64,000 nt of DNA from Geodermatophilus arenarius (GTDB lineage: Bacteria; Actinomycetota; Actinomycetes; Mycobacteriales; Geodermatophilaceae): assembly GCF_042654585.1 (NCBI RefSeq), contig NZ_JBHSGR010000016.1, forward strand, positions 56,961 to 120,960, read 5' to 3'. Made by a program: the position numbers and the translations under genes. The notes beneath the pieces are model-generated. The model did no database searches and was not told the origin of the DNA. It saw only the letters and a list, made by a program, of their open reading frames with translations. This document shows, piece by piece, positions 48,878 to 59,000 of the stretch. How positions within the stretch are numbered: the first letter of the stretch is position 1; each line of letters opens with the position of its first letter.

Positions 48878-50277
48878 CGCGCGGCCAGCTCCCGCCACAG
48901 GTGGGCCGCGGCCTCGGCGCCGCGGTGCAGCATCGGCAGCAGCACCCGCTCGTTCGGTGAGTGGATGCGGTCGGTGGGCAGGCCGGCGCCGAGGAAGACC
49001 AGCGGCGCGCCCAGCACCTCGACGAGGTCGGCCTCCGGGCCGCTGCCGCCCTCGCGGGTGAACAGCACGTCGTCCGGGGCGGTGTCGAAGGCCTGGCCGA
49101 TGGCACGCAGCAGGGCGCCCGTGTGGGGCGAGTCGAGGTCGCTCGCGCACGGGGCGACGCCGCCGGGCGGGGTGTGCACCTCGGCCGTGATCCCCTCGGG
49201 CAGGTGCTGCTCGACCCACGCGCGCAGCATCGGGCCGACGTCCTCGGGCCGCTGGTCGGCGACCAGCCGGAAGGTCAGCTTGGCGTGCGCCTCGGCCGGG
49301 ACGATCGTCTTGTGGCCGGGGCCGGTGTAGCCGCCCCACATGCCGTTGACCTCGGCGGTCGGGCGGGCGCCGATCCGTTCCAGCGTGCTGAACCCGGCCT
49401 CGCCGGCGGTGGCGCGGGAGGCGGCCGGCCCGGCCAGCCAGGCGGCCTCGTCGAAGGGCACGCGGGCCATGAGCTCGCGCTCGCGGTCGGTCAGCTCCCG
49501 GACCTCCGCGTAGAAGCCGGGGAGGGTGACCCGGCCCTGCTCGTCGTGCAGCGCCGCGAGCAGGGACGCCATCGCGTGCAGCGGGTTGGGCACGCCGCCG
49601 CCGAAGGACCCGGAGTGCAGGTCGACGGCGGGGCCGCGCAGGGTGATCTCGGCGTCGGCCAGGCCGCGCATGGCGACGACGGCGCTGGGCACGTCGGGGG
49701 CGGCCATGCCGGTGTCGCTGACGACGACGACGTCGCAGGCCAGCCGGTCGGCGCGCTCGCGCAGCAGGTCGGCGAAGTGCGGCGAGCCGGACTCCTCCTC
49801 GCCCTCGACCAGCAGCTTCACCGTGACGGCCGGGGTGTCGCGGCCGGTGGCGGCCAGGTGCGCGCGGATGCCGAGCAGGTGGAAGGCGACGTTGCCCTTG
49901 TCGTCGATGGCGCCGCGCGCGTGCAGCTCGGGGCCGGCCGGGGTCTCGACGCGGGTCGGCTCGAACGGCGGGTGGTCCCACAGCTCCAGGGGGTCGACCG
50001 GCTGCACGTCGTGGTGGCCGTAGACCAGCGCGACCGGCGCGTCGTCGTCGGCGCTGGGCCACTCGGCGTAGACGGCGGGGGCGCCCGGCGTCGGCCAGAT
50101 CTCGACGACGGGGAACCCGGTGCGGCGCAGCGCCCCGGCCAGCCACTCCGCGCTCGCCGCGACGTCGCCGGCGTGCGCCGGGTCGGCCGAGATGGAGGGG
50201 ATGCGCAGCCAGGCGTCGAGGTCGGCGTGGAGGTCGTCGAGGTGGGCCTGCACGAAGTCGCGTTCCGGGCTCGTCAC
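48874..50277 (-). CDS. M20 family dipeptidase
   Basis: 467-aa metallopeptidase of the carnosinase/CNDP type. Metal ligands are visible: VALVYGHHDVQPVD (His and Asp near residue 87), ARGAIDDKGNVAFH (Asp near 125), LVEGEEESGSPHF (catalytic Glu and ligand Glu near 160), SDTGMAAPDV and the C-terminal FTREGGSGPEADL. The dimerisation lid contains LHSGSFGGGVPNPLHAM. GTG 50277 has a leaderless -10. It is translationally coupled to a Ser/Thr kinase, an unusual pairing. Confidence 0.93.
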   Translation of the reverse strand: MTSPERDFVQAHLDDLHADLDAWLRIPSISADPAHAGDVAASAEWLAGALRRTGFPVVEIWPTPGAPAVYAEWPSADDDAPVALVYGHHDVQPVDPLELWDHPPFEPTRVETPAGPELHARGAIDDKGNVAFHLLGIRAHLAATGRDTPAVTVKLLVEGEEESGSPHFADLLRERADRLACDVVVVSDTGMAAPDVPSAVVAMRGLADAEITLRGPAVDLHSGSFGGGVPNPLHAMASLLAALHDEQGRVTLPGFYAEVRELTDRERELMARVPFDEAAWLAGPAASRATAGEAGFSTLERIGARPTAEVNGMWGGYTGPGHKTIVPAEAHAKLTFRLVADQRPEDVGPMLRAWVEQHLPEGITAEVHTPPGGVAPCASDLDSPHTGALLRAIGQAFDTAPDDVLFTREGGSGPEADLVEVLGAPLVFLGAGLPTDRIHSPNERVLLPMLHRGAEAAAHLWRELAAR

Positions 50278-50284
50278 GAGCGCG

Positions 50285-50290
50285 ACGGTA
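50285..50290 (-). promoter_or_regulatory. -10 element (TACCGT) of the M20-kinase operon
   Basis: TACCGT ends 7 nt before GTG 50277 on the minus strand; leaderless type. Only 19 bp separate it from the -10 of the divergent hydrolase. Confidence 0.55.
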
Positions 50291-50309
50291 GCGGCGCACC
50301 GGCACCGGA

Positions 50310-50315
50310 TACGTT
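50310..50315 (+). promoter_or_regulatory. -10 element (TACGTT) of the alpha/beta hydrolase gene
   Basis: TACGTT ends 7 nt before ATG 50323; leaderless type. It overlaps the region where the -35 of the divergent promoter should be. Confidence 0.55.
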
Positions 50316-50322
50316 GCGACCC

Positions 50323-51159
50323 ATGGCCGGAGAACTGCTGCGGGTGGACGTCGGTGACCTGACCTTCGACGTGCGGGCCGACGGCCCCGGGGACGGGCGG
50401 CCGGTGGTGCTGCTGCACGGCTTCCCCGAGACCTCAGCGTCGTGGGCCGCGGTGACGCCGCGGCTGGCCGAGGCGGGGCTGCGCACCTACGCCGTCGACC
50501 AGCTCGGCTACTCCCCCGGCGCGCGGCCGCTCGACGTCGACTCGTACGCGCTGCCCAACCTCGTGCAGGTCACCGCCGACCTCATGACGGCGATGGACGT
50601 CCCGGTCGCCGACGTCGTCGGGCACGACTGGGGCGCCAACGTGGCCTGGGCGCTGGCCGGCTGGCACCCCGACCGGGTGCGGTCGCTGACCGCCGTCTCG
50701 GTGCCGCACCCGACGGCGTTCACCGCGGCGTACCGCTCCGACCCGGAGCAGAAGGAGCGCTCGTCCTACATCCGGCTGTTCTGGCAGGAGGGCAAGGCCG
50801 AGGAGGTGCTGCTGGCCGACGGCGCCCGCCGGCTGCGGCGGATGTACGGGGACGCGGTCGCCCCCGAGGCGGTCGACGAGTACGTGGCCGTGCTGTCCGC
50901 GCCGGGGGCGCTCACCGCCGCGCTCAACTGGTACCGGGCGATGAGCTCGTCGACACCGGTGGACGACGTGACGGTGCCGACCACCTTCGTGTGGAGCGAC
51001 GCCGACATCGCCATCGGCCGGATCGCCGCCGAGGGCTGCGGGTCCTTCGTCGCCGGCGACTACCGGTTCGTGGAGCTGCCCGGCGTGAGCCACTGGATCC
51101 CCGAGCAGGCGCCCGACCAGCTCGCCGCCGCGATCCTGGACCGCATCGCCTCCTCGTGA
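50323..51159 (+). CDS. Alpha/beta hydrolase, epoxide hydrolase/dehalogenase type
   Basis: 278 aa. LLHGFPETSASW forms the oxyanion strand near residue 30. VVGHDWGANVAWALAGWHPD is the nucleophile elbow with aspartate (near 101), the mark of epoxide hydrolases and haloalkane or fluoroacetate dehalogenases. A second acid is likely in VWSDADIAIGR, and the histidine is in LPGVSHWIPEQAP near 258. Halide-binding Trp residues cannot be confirmed, so I keep the general name. The stop overlaps the next acetyltransferase (GTGA). Confidence 0.88.
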   Translation: MAGELLRVDVGDLTFDVRADGPGDGRPVVLLHGFPETSASWAAVTPRLAEAGLRTYAVDQLGYSPGARPLDVDSYALPNLVQVTADLMTAMDVPVADVVGHDWGANVAWALAGWHPDRVRSLTAVSVPHPTAFTAAYRSDPEQKERSSYIRLFWQEGKAEEVLLADGARRLRRMYGDAVAPEAVDEYVAVLSAPGALTAALNWYRAMSSSTPVDDVTVPTTFVWSDADIAIGRIAAEGCGSFVAGDYRFVELPGVSHWIPEQAPDQLAAAILDRIASS

Positions 51160-51686
51160 CCGTGCGGCTGCGCGTCCCCACCGCCGAGGACGCCGACGCC
51201 TGGACCGACCTCTTCGACGACGCGGAGGTCATGCGGTACGTCGGCAGCGGCGAGGTGCGGGACCGGGCGTGGTACGCGGCGTTCGTGGCACGGCAGCAGG
51301 CGCTGGCGGCGAGCACCGGCCTCTGCCTGTTCTCCGTGCTCGTCGGGGACCAGGTCGTCGGCTTCACCGGCGTCCAGCCCTGGGCGCAGCCGTGGGGACC
51401 GACCGGGGTGCCCGAGGTCGGCTGGCGGCTGGGCCGCCGGTTCTGGGGGCGCGGCCTCGCGACGGAGGCGGCGGCGATCGCGCTGGACCGGGCTCGGGTG
51501 CTCGGGGTGCCGCGGGTCGTCGCGATGGTGCACGCGGACAACGCCGCATCGCTGGCGGTCGCCCGGAAGGTCGGTCTCACCCAGGAGGCGGTCCTCCGGG
51601 CGCCGTCCGGGGTGCCCGTGCTGCAGTACGGCACGGCACTGGCCTCGGTGAGCACGGACACCCCGGACGCCGTCCCCGACGCCTGA
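51156..51686 (+). CDS. GNAT acetyltransferase, RimJ/RimL-like
   Basis: 176 aa. RLRVPTAEDADAWTDLFDD opens the fold; VGWRLGRRFWGRGLATEAAA contains the acetyl-CoA pyrophosphate loop (R/Q-x-x-G-x-G/A) near residue 95; VHADNAASLAVARKVGLTQE is the typical C-terminal block of RimJ/RimL-like enzymes. Substrate unknown. Coupled to the hydrolase by a 4-bp overlap. Confidence 0.88.
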   Translation: MTVRLRVPTAEDADAWTDLFDDAEVMRYVGSGEVRDRAWYAAFVARQQALAASTGLCLFSVLVGDQVVGFTGVQPWAQPWGPTGVPEVGWRLGRRFWGRGLATEAAAIALDRARVLGVPRVVAMVHADNAASLAVARKVGLTQEAVLRAPSGVPVLQYGTALASVSTDTPDAVPDA

Positions 51687-51829
51687 TGCCCGCCTGAGCC
51701 GTCCGTTCCCCGTCCACGGGCCCGACCGCGCCAGGCACCCGATCCGGCCGCGGCCGCGGCGCAGGGTCCGGTGCGCACCGGCCGGGCCCGCGTCCGCTCG
51801 GGGCACGTCGCCGTGGAACGGGCGGGGAG

Positions 51830-52324
51830 TCAGAGCAGCCGGTAGTAGCGGACCAGCGGGAGTGCGGTGAAACCAGCGGCCTCGTAGGTCCGCCGGGCCG
51901 GCGCGTGCCCCGGGTCGCCGCCGGTGCCGATCGCGACGATCCGGACACCGGCGCGACGCAACTGATCGACGCCGTCGTCGAGGAGCGCACGCCCGATGCC
52001 GCGCCGCTGGACCACCGGGTCGACGGCGAGCATCTCGACCTCCCCGCCGTCCGGCTCGTCGTGCGTCCCGTCGTGGACCACGACGGCGACGAAGCCGACC
52101 GGCCGGCCGTCGTCGACCGCCACCCGCACGCGCATCCCCGCGGCGCGCAGCACCCGGGCGACGGCGGCCGCCTGGGAGGCCCGCCAGTCGGGGTACAGGT
52201 GCCGGTACACCGCCCGGCCGAGGACCGCCTCGAAGGACGCGAAGACCGGCGCCCACGCGCGCAGCGACAGGGCGACGACGCCGTCGACGTCGGCGTCCTC
52301 GAGGTCCCGGATCACGACGGTCAC
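51830..52324 (-). CDS. GNAT acetyltransferase
   Basis: 164 aa. IRDLEDADVDGVVALSLRAW start, EMLAVDPVVQRRGIGRALLD acetyl-CoA loop near residue 105, HAPARRTYEAAGFTALPLVR terminal block. GTG 52324 lies 4 nt after the stop of a small upstream ORF. The 143 bp between it and the convergent GNAT gene show nothing else. Confidence 0.88.
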   Translation of the reverse strand: MTVVIRDLEDADVDGVVALSLRAWAPVFASFEAVLGRAVYRHLYPDWRASQAAAVARVLRAAGMRVRVAVDDGRPVGFVAVVVHDGTHDEPDGGEVEMLAVDPVVQRRGIGRALLDDGVDQLRRAGVRIVAIGTGGDPGHAPARRTYEAAGFTALPLVRYYRLL

Positions 52325-52328
52325 CCCG

Positions 52329-52604
52329 TCAGGCTGGCCCGCACGTCAACCGGGTCCCGGGACGGCAGGACCGGGCCGGCGCCCCGGGCGGCACCGACCA
52401 GCGCCGGCGCCCCCGGCGCGACGAGGTGCTGAGGAGCCGCTGCACCAGCTCCCGGGCGGGCGGCCAGCCGATCGAGCACAGCCGGTGGCCCGTCCCGGTG
52501 CGGACCTCCTCGGCGACGTACCCGACGGCGAACGCCCGGAACGGCGTCTCCAGGACCTCCGGCCGGACGCCGCCGCGGTGGCACGGGATCGCGGTCGTGA
52601 CCAC
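52329..52604 (-). CDS. Small hypothetical protein upstream of the GNAT gene
   Basis: 91 aa from GTG 52604, 5 nt after GGAGGAGG. The first 58 residues (VVTTAIPCHRGGVRPEVLET, then AVGYVAEEVRTGTGHRLCSI) look like protein. The rest is Arg/Ser-rich and may reflect a shifted frame. No family recognised. Likely cotranscribed with the GNAT gene that starts 4 nt later. Confidence 0.5.
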   Translation of the reverse strand: MVTTAIPCHRGGVRPEVLETPFRAFAVGYVAEEVRTGTGHRLCSIGWPPARELVQRLLSTSSRRGRRRWSVPPGAPARSCRPGTRLTCGPA

Positions 52605-52660
52605 GGTGCCTCCTCCCCCGTGCGCCCCGCCCCGGGGCCGTCACGGGTTCCGGCGTGCGC

Positions 52661-55600
52661 TCACGTCTCCTCCTCGGGCGGCGGGGGCAGCTCCTCGTCG
52701 TCGGGCTCCGGCGGCGGGGGCAGCTCGTCGTCGTCGGGCTCCGGCGGCAGCTCCTCGTGGGTGGCCTCCCCCGTGACCAGGGCGAGCAGGCCGGCCTCGT
52801 CGAGCAGGTCGACCGGGCGCACGGTGACGCCGGCGGCGACGTGGTGGAAGCCCGCGCTCACCTTCTCCACCGGGACGCCGGTCAGCCGCGACCAGCCCAG
52901 CCGGTAGGCGGCCAGCTGCACCGCGGCCGCCGAGAGCTCCGCGCCCGACGGCGGCGGGCCGGTCTTCCAGTCGACGACCTCGAAGCCGCCGTCGCCGTCG
53001 GCGAAGACGGCGTCGATGCGCCCGCGCAGGGTGAGCGGGCCCAGCGGCGTCTCGAACGGCACCTCCACCTCGACCGGCTGCCGGTCGGCCCAGGGGCCGG
53101 CGAGGAACGCCGCCTGCAGGGCGCCCAGCGCGCCGTCGGGCGCCGCGGACTCGTCGCCGGAGCCGGGCAGCTCGTCGAGGTCGAGCAGGCGGGAGACGCC
53201 GAAGCGCTCCTCCAGCCAGGCGTGGAACGCCGTCCCCCGGCGGGCCAGCGGCGCGGGCGCCGACGGCATCGGCCGGCGCAGCCGGCGGGCCAGCTCGGCC
53301 GGGTCGCGACGCAGCGCGACCAGCTCCGACACCGACAGGTGGCTGGGCAGCGGCACCTCGACGGTCGGCCGCGCGGTGCGGCGGCGCTCGCGCAGCAGCA
53401 GGTCGGCCTCGCGCACCCACTGCTCGACCACCGGGTCGGACGTGCCCAGCGCGGCCGCCGGGTCCAGGGGGTGCGGGGCGGCGCCCGTGACCAGCTCCGC
53501 GGCGGCAGTGAGCGCGCGGCGGCGCGGCGGGGACAGCGGGTCGGCCGGCCACAGCCCGACCGGCCACTCCTCCAGCGCGGGGTTGGTCGCGTCCTCCTCC
53601 GGCCGCTCGGCCCAGGCGACGACGACGCCCGCGCCGGCGGTGCACGCCCGCCGGACGGTGTCGAGCAGCACGGACGGACCGTTCGGCTTCACGCCCTCGC
53701 GCCACCAGCTGCCCGAGCACAGCAGCAGGTGCTTGGCGCGGGTGACCGCGACGTAGCCCAGCCGGATCTCCTCGGCCTCGCCGAAGGCCTTCCACTCCTC
53801 CACGTAGTCCTCGAGCGCCGCGCGCACCGCCGCCTGGTCGCCGGAGCCGGGCACCGGCAGCCGGAGCTGCGGCAGCTCGGCGCGGTCGGTGGTGCGCAGG
53901 TCGACCGGGATCGCGCCGGGGTCCTTGACCCAGGAGTCGCTGGTGTCGGTGCGCGAGGGGAACTGGTCGGCGGTCATGCCGGGCACGGCGACGACGTCCC
54001 ACTCCAGGCCCTTGGCCGAGTGCACGGTGAGCAGCTGCACCGACTCGGGGTCGACCGCCACCTCGCCGGGCTCCAGGCCGCGCTCGCGCTCCTCGGCGTC
54101 GCGCAGGTAGCCGAGGAACGCCGGCAGCGAGGGCAGCTCGGCCAGCTCGGTGAACTCGGCGGCGACGGCGTGCAGCGCGTCCAGGTGCGCCCGCGCCGCC
54201 CCGGGGCTCACGCCGGGCGTGCTGGCCAGCTCGGTCTCCAGGCCGAGGGTCCGGGCGACCTCGTCGACCAGGTCCGGCAGCGACTCCCCCAGCCGCCCGC
54301 GCAGGTGCGCGAGCTCACCGGCGAGCCGGCGCAGCCGGCGGTACGCCGCGCGCGAGTAGGCGCCGGGGTCGCCGAGGTCGTCGAGCGCCTCGACGATGCT
54401 GCCCCGCTCGGAGCGCCGGACCGGCTCGTCGTCGTCCCCGTCCGGCGTGCGCGCGTGCACCAGCGCGCGGGCGCGGGCCTCCAGCGCCGCGAGGTCGCGC
54501 GGGCCGATCCGCCACCGGGCGCCGGTGAGCAGCCGGCCCAGGGCGTCGCCGGCGGAGGGGTCGACCAGGACGGTGAGGGTGGCGACGACGTCGGACACCT
54601 CGGGCACCTCGAGCAGCCCGCCGAGCCCGACGACGGTCACCGGCAGCCCGCGGGCGCGCAGCGCGGCGGCGATGCCGGGCAGCTGCTTGCGGGTGCGGAC
54701 GAGCACCGCCGTCGTCGGCGGGCGGCCGTCGGGCCGGGGCGGCAGCGCGGGGTCCTCGCCGCGCCAGCAGGCGGCCAGCCGGTCGGCGAGCGCCTCGGTC
54801 TCCTCGGCCACCGTCGTGTACAGCCCGGCGAGGGCGGTGCCGGGCCCTGCGCCGGGCCGGGCGGTGAGGTCCGGCAGCGCCACGACCGGCGCGGGCAGCA
54901 GCCCGGCGACGGCGTTGGCGACGTCGAGCACCGCGCCGTCGTTGCGCCAGCTCGTGGCCAGCGTGAGCCGCTGCGCCCCCTTCCCGCGGGCGCCGGGGAA
55001 GGTGCGGTCGAAGCGCTCGATCGTCCCGGACGAGGCGCCGCGCCAGCCGTAGATCGACTGGCGCGGGTCGCCGACGGCGAGCACCGCGTGCCCGGTGGCC
55101 CGCCCGAACAGCGCCTCGAGCATCCGCAGCTGGCCGACGCTGGTGTCCTGGTACTCGTCGAGGAGCACGATCCGCCAGCGCGCCCGCTCGCGGCGGCCCA
55201 CCTCGGGCGCGGAGACGGCGATCCGCGCGGCCAGCGCGACCTGGTCGGAGTGGTCGATCGCCCCGGCGGCGCGCTTGCGCCCCTCGAACGCCTCGACCAG
55301 CGGCAGCAGCGCCACCCGGGCGCGCTGCCGGGCGAGCATCTCGACCACCGGCTTGTAGGGGCCGCGCTTGCCCTTCGCGTCGGGGTAGCCGGCCACCTGC
55401 GCCTCCAGGCGCGCGGTCCAGGTCCGCAGGGCCGCGGGGCTGACGTCGTGCTCGCCGAGCTCGGCGGCCAGCGCCAGCACGTCCTCGGTGGTGGTCAGCG
55501 GGCTCAGCGGGACGTCGTCCATGTCGCCGGTCCAGCCGGACACGACGGCGGCCGCCTGCCCCCAGCACATGGCCGGGCCGAGCACGCCGGCGCCGGGCTC

Positions 55601-56080
55601 GACGCCGATCCGCAGCCCGTGCTCGGAGACCAGCGAGGCTGCGTACCCGTGGTAGGTCGACACCGTCGGCACCGCGACGGCCAGCCGCTCCCTCAGCTGC
55701 GGGTCGGTCTCGGGGTGGCGGGCGAGCGCACCCAGCCGCAGCCGGATCCGCTCGTTGAGCTCGCTGGCCGCCTTGCGGGTGAACGTGAGCCCGAGGATCT
55801 CCTCCGGCGCGACCAGCTCGTTGGCGACCAGCCAGCACACCCGGGCGGCCATCGTCTCGGTCTTGCCCGACCCGGCCCCGGCGACGACGACCAGCGGCCG
55901 GTCGGCGGGCGCGGACACCACCCCGGCCTGCTCCGGCGAGGGCGCGTACGACAGCCCGCAGCGGGCCGCCACCTCGGCCGGGTCGAGCAGCCGCCTCGGC
56001 TTCACCGGCTCGGCGACCGCCGGGCCCAGGAGGTCGTCGAAGGAGAGCTGCTCGTCGGGCGTGGGCGCGCGCCGGCTCAC
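52661..56080 (-). CDS. adnB: AdnB-like UvrD-type helicase-nuclease
   Basis: 1139-aa subunit of the actinobacterial end-resecting AdnAB motor-nuclease. Motor motifs: AGAGSGKTETMAARVCWL near residue 66, VLLDEYQDTSVGQLRMLEAL near 300, AVGDPRQSIYGWRGA, LLTVHSAKGLEWDVVAVPG near 700 and YVAVTRAKHLLLC near 810. A RecB-like nuclease follows near 960-1080 (GTAFHAWLEERFG, GRIDAVFADGDGGFEVVDWK, QLAAYRLGW) without an iron-sulfur cysteine set. A tail of acidic Pro repeats ends the protein. GTG 56080 is 16 nt after the adnA stop. Homologue of Rv3201c. Confidence 0.92.
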   Translation of the reverse strand: MSRRAPTPDEQLSFDDLLGPAVAEPVKPRRLLDPAEVAARCGLSYAPSPEQAGVVSAPADRPLVVVAGAGSGKTETMAARVCWLVANELVAPEEILGLTFTRKAASELNERIRLRLGALARHPETDPQLRERLAVAVPTVSTYHGYAASLVSEHGLRIGVEPGAGVLGPAMCWGQAAAVVSGWTGDMDDVPLSPLTTTEDVLALAAELGEHDVSPAALRTWTARLEAQVAGYPDAKGKRGPYKPVVEMLARQRARVALLPLVEAFEGRKRAAGAIDHSDQVALAARIAVSAPEVGRRERARWRIVLLDEYQDTSVGQLRMLEALFGRATGHAVLAVGDPRQSIYGWRGASSGTIERFDRTFPGARGKGAQRLTLATSWRNDGAVLDVANAVAGLLPAPVVALPDLTARPGAGPGTALAGLYTTVAEETEALADRLAACWRGEDPALPPRPDGRPPTTAVLVRTRKQLPGIAAALRARGLPVTVVGLGGLLEVPEVSDVVATLTVLVDPSAGDALGRLLTGARWRIGPRDLAALEARARALVHARTPDGDDDEPVRRSERGSIVEALDDLGDPGAYSRAAYRRLRRLAGELAHLRGRLGESLPDLVDEVARTLGLETELASTPGVSPGAARAHLDALHAVAAEFTELAELPSLPAFLGYLRDAEERERGLEPGEVAVDPESVQLLTVHSAKGLEWDVVAVPGMTADQFPSRTDTSDSWVKDPGAIPVDLRTTDRAELPQLRLPVPGSGDQAAVRAALEDYVEEWKAFGEAEEIRLGYVAVTRAKHLLLCSGSWWREGVKPNGPSVLLDTVRRACTAGAGVVVAWAERPEEDATNPALEEWPVGLWPADPLSPPRRRALTAAAELVTGAAPHPLDPAAALGTSDPVVEQWVREADLLLRERRRTARPTVEVPLPSHLSVSELVALRRDPAELARRLRRPMPSAPAPLARRGTAFHAWLEERFGVSRLLDLDELPGSGDESAAPDGALGALQAAFLAGPWADRQPVEVEVPFETPLGPLTLRGRIDAVFADGDGGFEVVDWKTGPPPSGAELSAAAVQLAAYRLGWSRLTGVPVEKVSAGFHHVAAGVTVRPVDLLDEAGLLALVTGEATHEELPPEPDDDELPPPPEPDDEELPPPPEEET

Positions 56081-56096
56081 CGGCGTCCCCGCCGGG

Positions 56097-59000
56097 TCAC
56101 GCGGTGACCTGCCGGCCGCGCTCGTGCAGCGGGCAGCTGCGCCGCGCCGGGCACCGCCCGCAGTGGCTGCCGGTGCGCACCTCGAAGGTGGCCGCGCCCA
56201 TGCCCTCGCCGACCTCGGCGACCAGCTGCCCCGCCCACGTCTCCCCCAGCGGCACGTCCGGCGGCAGTGCGTCCTGCGCCTGCTCCTTCGCCCTCGTCCC
56301 GGTACCCACCTGCAGCAGCGAGGCCCCGCCCGGGGCGCTGCCGTGGTCGCCGAACGCGCCGGCGGCCACCGCCACCTGGTAGGCGGCCAGCTGCCCGTGG
56401 GTGTCGACCTCCTTGGCGTGCGTGCGGCCGGTCTTCAGGTCGACGACGACCAGCCGGCCCGCGGCGTCGCGCTCCAGCCGGTCCACCTGGCCGCGGATGC
56501 GCGCCCGCCCGACGGTGACGTCGAAGTCGGCCTCGGCGGCGAGCAGCTCGCGGCGGTTGGCGGTGTGCCAGCCGAGGAAGCGCTCGAGCATGTCGCGGGC
56601 GGCGACCCGCTGCCGCTGGTCCGCCCAGCCGGGGCCGAGGTCGAGGGCGTCGAGCTCCTCGGCCAGCGCGGCCCGCGCCTCGGCGGCCGGCAGCCCCTCG
56701 GCCACCTTCTGCGCGACCGCGTGCACCGCCGAGCCGACCGTGCGGTGCGACTCCGGGGCGGCCTCGGCGCCGACCGCGCCGAGCACCCACTTCAGCGGGC
56801 AGCGCTGGAAGGTCTCGATCGCCGAGGGGCGCACCCGCACCACCTCGTCGTCAGGCACCAGCGGGGCGTCGTCGGACAGCGGCGCCAGGCCCCACCAGTC
56901 CTCCGGGGAGGCGCCGGGCACGCCCTCGGCGGCCAGCCGGCGCAGCACCGCCGCGGCCGCCGAGCGGCGGGCCGGGTCGGTCTGCGGGTCGCTGACCGCG
57001 CGGCGCAGCTCGGCCACCAGAGCCGGCAGCGTGAGCGAGCGCGGCAGCGGCGTGAGCGGCCGGCCGTCGTCCGGCGGGGCGACGACGAGGTCGAGGAAGC
57101 GGGAGGCGGTGGCCCCGGCGTCGGGACCGTCCAGCGCGCCCTCGACGGCGGTGACCACCAGCCGCTTCCGGGCGCGGGTGGCGGCGACGTAGAACAGCCG
57201 CCGCTCCTCGGCGAGCATCTGCGTGCGCCGGTCCACCGACGTGCCGTCGATGCCGGCCACCCGCTCCACCAGCAACTCGGTGCCGAGCAGCGTGCCGCGG
57301 TCGCGCAGGTCGGGCCAGATGCCCTCCTGCACACCGGCGACGCACACGACGTCCCACTCCAGGCCCTTGGACGCGTGCGCGGTGAGCAGCCGGACGGCGT
57401 CGGTGGCGGCGTCGCGCTCGGCGCCGGTGAGGCCCGGCAGCTCCTGGGCCGACAGGTGCTCGACGAACGCGCCGACGGTGGCCGACGGCAGCCGGTCGAC
57501 GAACCCGGCCGCGGCGTCGAACAGCGCGACGACGGCGTCGAGGTCGCGGTCGGCGGCGGCGCCGGCGGCTCCCCCGGCGGCGCTGGCCCGCGCCCACCGG
57601 CCCGCCAGGCCGCTGCGCTGCCACATCGCCCACAGCACGTCCTCGGCCGACCCGTCGCGGGCGAGCACGACCCGGCCGGCGGCGAGCACCGCGGCCACCC
57701 GGCGGGCCGGGCGGGCCACCGCCTCGGGCAGCTCCTCCAGCAGCGGCGCGTCGGCCAGCGCGGTGGCCAGCGGGGTGCCGCGCTCGTCGGCGTCCACGCC
57801 GCGCTGGGCCTGCGCGATCCGCACCGCCCGGCGCAGCCGGCGCAGGTCGAGGACCGTGGCGCCGCCGAGCGGGGACGCCAGCAGCGCCTCGGCGCCGGGC
57901 TCGTCGAGAGCCAGCGCCCCGGGCTCGTCGCCGGGCCGGGGCAGCAGCGCGGTCAGCGCCGCCAGCAGCGGCGCGACGGCCGGCTGCGCGGCCAGCGGCA
58001 GGTCGTCGGTGGACACCTCGACCGGCACGCCCGCCGACGTCAGCGCGCGCCGCAGCGGGCCGATGGCCAGCACGGTGCGGACGACGACGGCCATGTCCGA
58101 CCACGGGACGCCGTCGACGAGGTGGGCGCGGCGCAGGGTGTCGGCGACGTAGGCGGCCTCGACGGCGGCCGAGCCGAACACGTGCACCTCGGCGCGGCCC
58201 GCGTCGGCGCCCTCGACCGGCTGCAGGCGGCGGTGCTCCCACGGGCCGGGGAGCGCCTCGGCGACCCGGCGGCCGACCTCCAGCAGCGCCGGACCCGAGC
58301 GGCGGCTGACGCCGAGCGAGAGCCGCTGCGCGGGCCGGCCGTCGACGGTGCGGAACCGGTCGGGGAACTCGACGATGCCGCGCGGCTCGGCGCCGCGGAA
58401 CGCGTAGATCGCCTGGTCGGGGTCGCCGACGACGACCAGGTCGCCGCCGCCCCCGGCGAGCAGCTCCAGCAGCTCGACCTGCGCGGGGTCGGTGTCCTGG
58501 TACTCGTCGACGAACAGCCAGCGGGCCCGCGCGCGCTCCTGGCGCAGCAGCTCGGGGTCGTCCTCCAGCTCGGCGATCGCGGCCCGGACCAGCTCGGCGG
58601 GGTCGTAGCCGGAGGCGTCGCCGCCGCCGGCCGTGGAGAAGGCGGTGACCGCCTCGTACTGCTCCTGGAACGCCGCGGCGTGCAGCCACGCGTCGGTGCC
58701 GGTCTCCCGGCCCCACGCGGCCAGCAGCTCGGGGTCCACGCCGCGCTCGGTGGCCCGCAGCAGCAGCTCGCGCAGCTCGCCGCGGAACCCGGCGGTGGCC
58801 AGCGCCGGCAGCAGCGACGCCGGCCAGCGGACCGCGCCCTCCCCGGCGAGGTCACCGCGCAGCAGCTCGGCGACGACGGCGTCCTGCTCGGCGGCGGTGA
58901 GCAGCCGGGGCGGGGCCTCGCCGCGCAGCAGCGCCGCCCGCCGCAGCACGCCGTACGCGTAGGAGTGGAAGGTGCGGGCCAGCGGCTCGCGGATGGTGCG

